From assembly GCA_904502135.1 (NCBI GenBank), contig CAJGDE010000119.1, positions 1 through 5,492 of the forward strand: 5,492 bases of DNA. Reading direction: 5' to 3'. The DNA comes from Kiritimatiellia bacterium. Its GTDB lineage: Bacteria > Verrucomicrobiota > Kiritimatiellia > RFP12 > UBA1067. Of this stretch, positions 5,199-5,492 are shown piece by piece; the stretch's first letter is position 1, and each line of letters opens with the position of its first letter. Position numbers and translations under genes: made by a program. A model generated the notes under the pieces. It was not told the origin of the DNA. It did not search any database and was given only the letters and a program-made list of their open reading frames with translations.

Positions 5199-5492
5199 TC
5201 ACTTGCCCATGCCGAAAAGCTTAAGCGCCGCTCTGAAATCAGCAGGCAACGGCGAATGGACTTTTATTTCTTCATGCGAATCGAGAGGATTTGTCATTGT
5301 CAAAGTCGATGCATGAAGCATTTGTCTGGGCACTTGCATAAGCCGAGGATCCCTCGCGTTTTTAAGACCGAAAACCCTGTCGCCGACAATCGGAAATCTT
5401 ACATGCGACAAATGGCGCCGAATCTGGTTTGTTCTGCCGGTCTCAATCTTGACACGAAGGAAACTCGCCTCCTTGCCGCTAACTTCGCGCAC
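5199..5492 (-). CDS. RluA-family pseudouridine synthase, C-terminal 97 residues
   Basis: Only the C-terminal part is present; the frame is open to the right edge, and the GTG at the edge is just an internal codon. The visible residues 17-38 carry the RluA/RluC/RluD family motif, with ETGRTNQIRRHL followed by FPIVGD. QMLHA at 57-61 matches the later conserved R-Q-x-LHA segment. The family isomerises uridines in rRNA or tRNA. The catalytic Asp of the HRLD-type motif and any S4 domain would lie outside the window, so the member and target site cannot be named. One departure is Asn22 where T-H-Q-I-R is commonest. It ends in TGA 28 bp before pyrD and runs the same way, probably as the upstream member of the same operon. 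Confidence 0.9.
   Translation of the reverse strand: MREVSGKEASFLRVKIETGRTNQIRRHLSHVRFPIVGDRVFGLKNARDPRLMQVPRQMLHASTLTMTNPLDSHEEIKVHSPLPADFRAALKLFGMGK

Noticed and set aside
1..5492. CRISPR array, tRNA/rRNA, insertion sequence, phage or defence island
   Set aside because: There are no regularly spaced repeats, no cloverleaf-like sequence, no transposase or integrase frame, and no matching terminal inverted repeats.

Overview
The window is a tightly packed bacterial chromosomal segment with every recognisable gene on the minus strand. Reading in the direction of transcription (high to low coordinates) it holds: the C-terminal end of an RluA-family pseudouridine synthase (5492-5199), class 1B dihydroorotate dehydrogenase pyrD (5170-4265), a CaCA-family Na+/Ca2+ antiporter (4258-3272), cytidylate kinase cmk (3270-2599), and an OppC/DppC-type ABC permease (2608-1769). 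A gene-free gap of about 400 bp follows. Then comes the N-terminal 456 residues of a secreted glycoside hydrolase family 2 enzyme (1368-1), which runs off the left edge.

The first five genes look like one operon. The gaps are 28, 6 and 1 bp, then a 10-bp overlap, and the strong Shine-Dalgarno of cmk lies inside the last codons of the antiporter. Two members make pyrimidine nucleotides: PyrD makes orotate on the way to UMP, and Cmk phosphorylates CMP/dCMP. The pseudouridine synthase modifies RNA uridines. The antiporter and the permease are membrane proteins with no obvious link to that theme. The permease has no partner permease, ATPase or binding protein in view.

The gap at 1369-1768 has no credible gene and no intrinsic terminator that I can see. 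It holds short direct repeats, a stretch whose plus strand is almost free of G, and two candidate minus-strand promoters for the GH2 gene. One is an extended -10 promoter about 145 nt upstream of the start codon. The other lies so close to the ATG that the transcript would be nearly leaderless, and it overlaps a perfect 7-bp inverted repeat that could be an operator. The GH2 gene has no Shine-Dalgarno.

The organism is probably a free-living or gut/sediment bacterium that degrades polysaccharide and takes up peptides. The style of the permease C-terminus, the exported GH2 and the patchy Shine-Dalgarno use loosely suggest a Gram-negative lineage such as the PVC group (Lentisphaerota, Verrucomicrobiota, Kiritimatiellota) or Synergistota. 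This is a low-confidence impression with no decisive marker. I see no CRISPR array, tRNA, rRNA, insertion sequence, phage gene or defence system, and no clear sign of a new multi-gene system. The most unusual points are the GH2 control region and the shortened middle domain of the GH2 enzyme.
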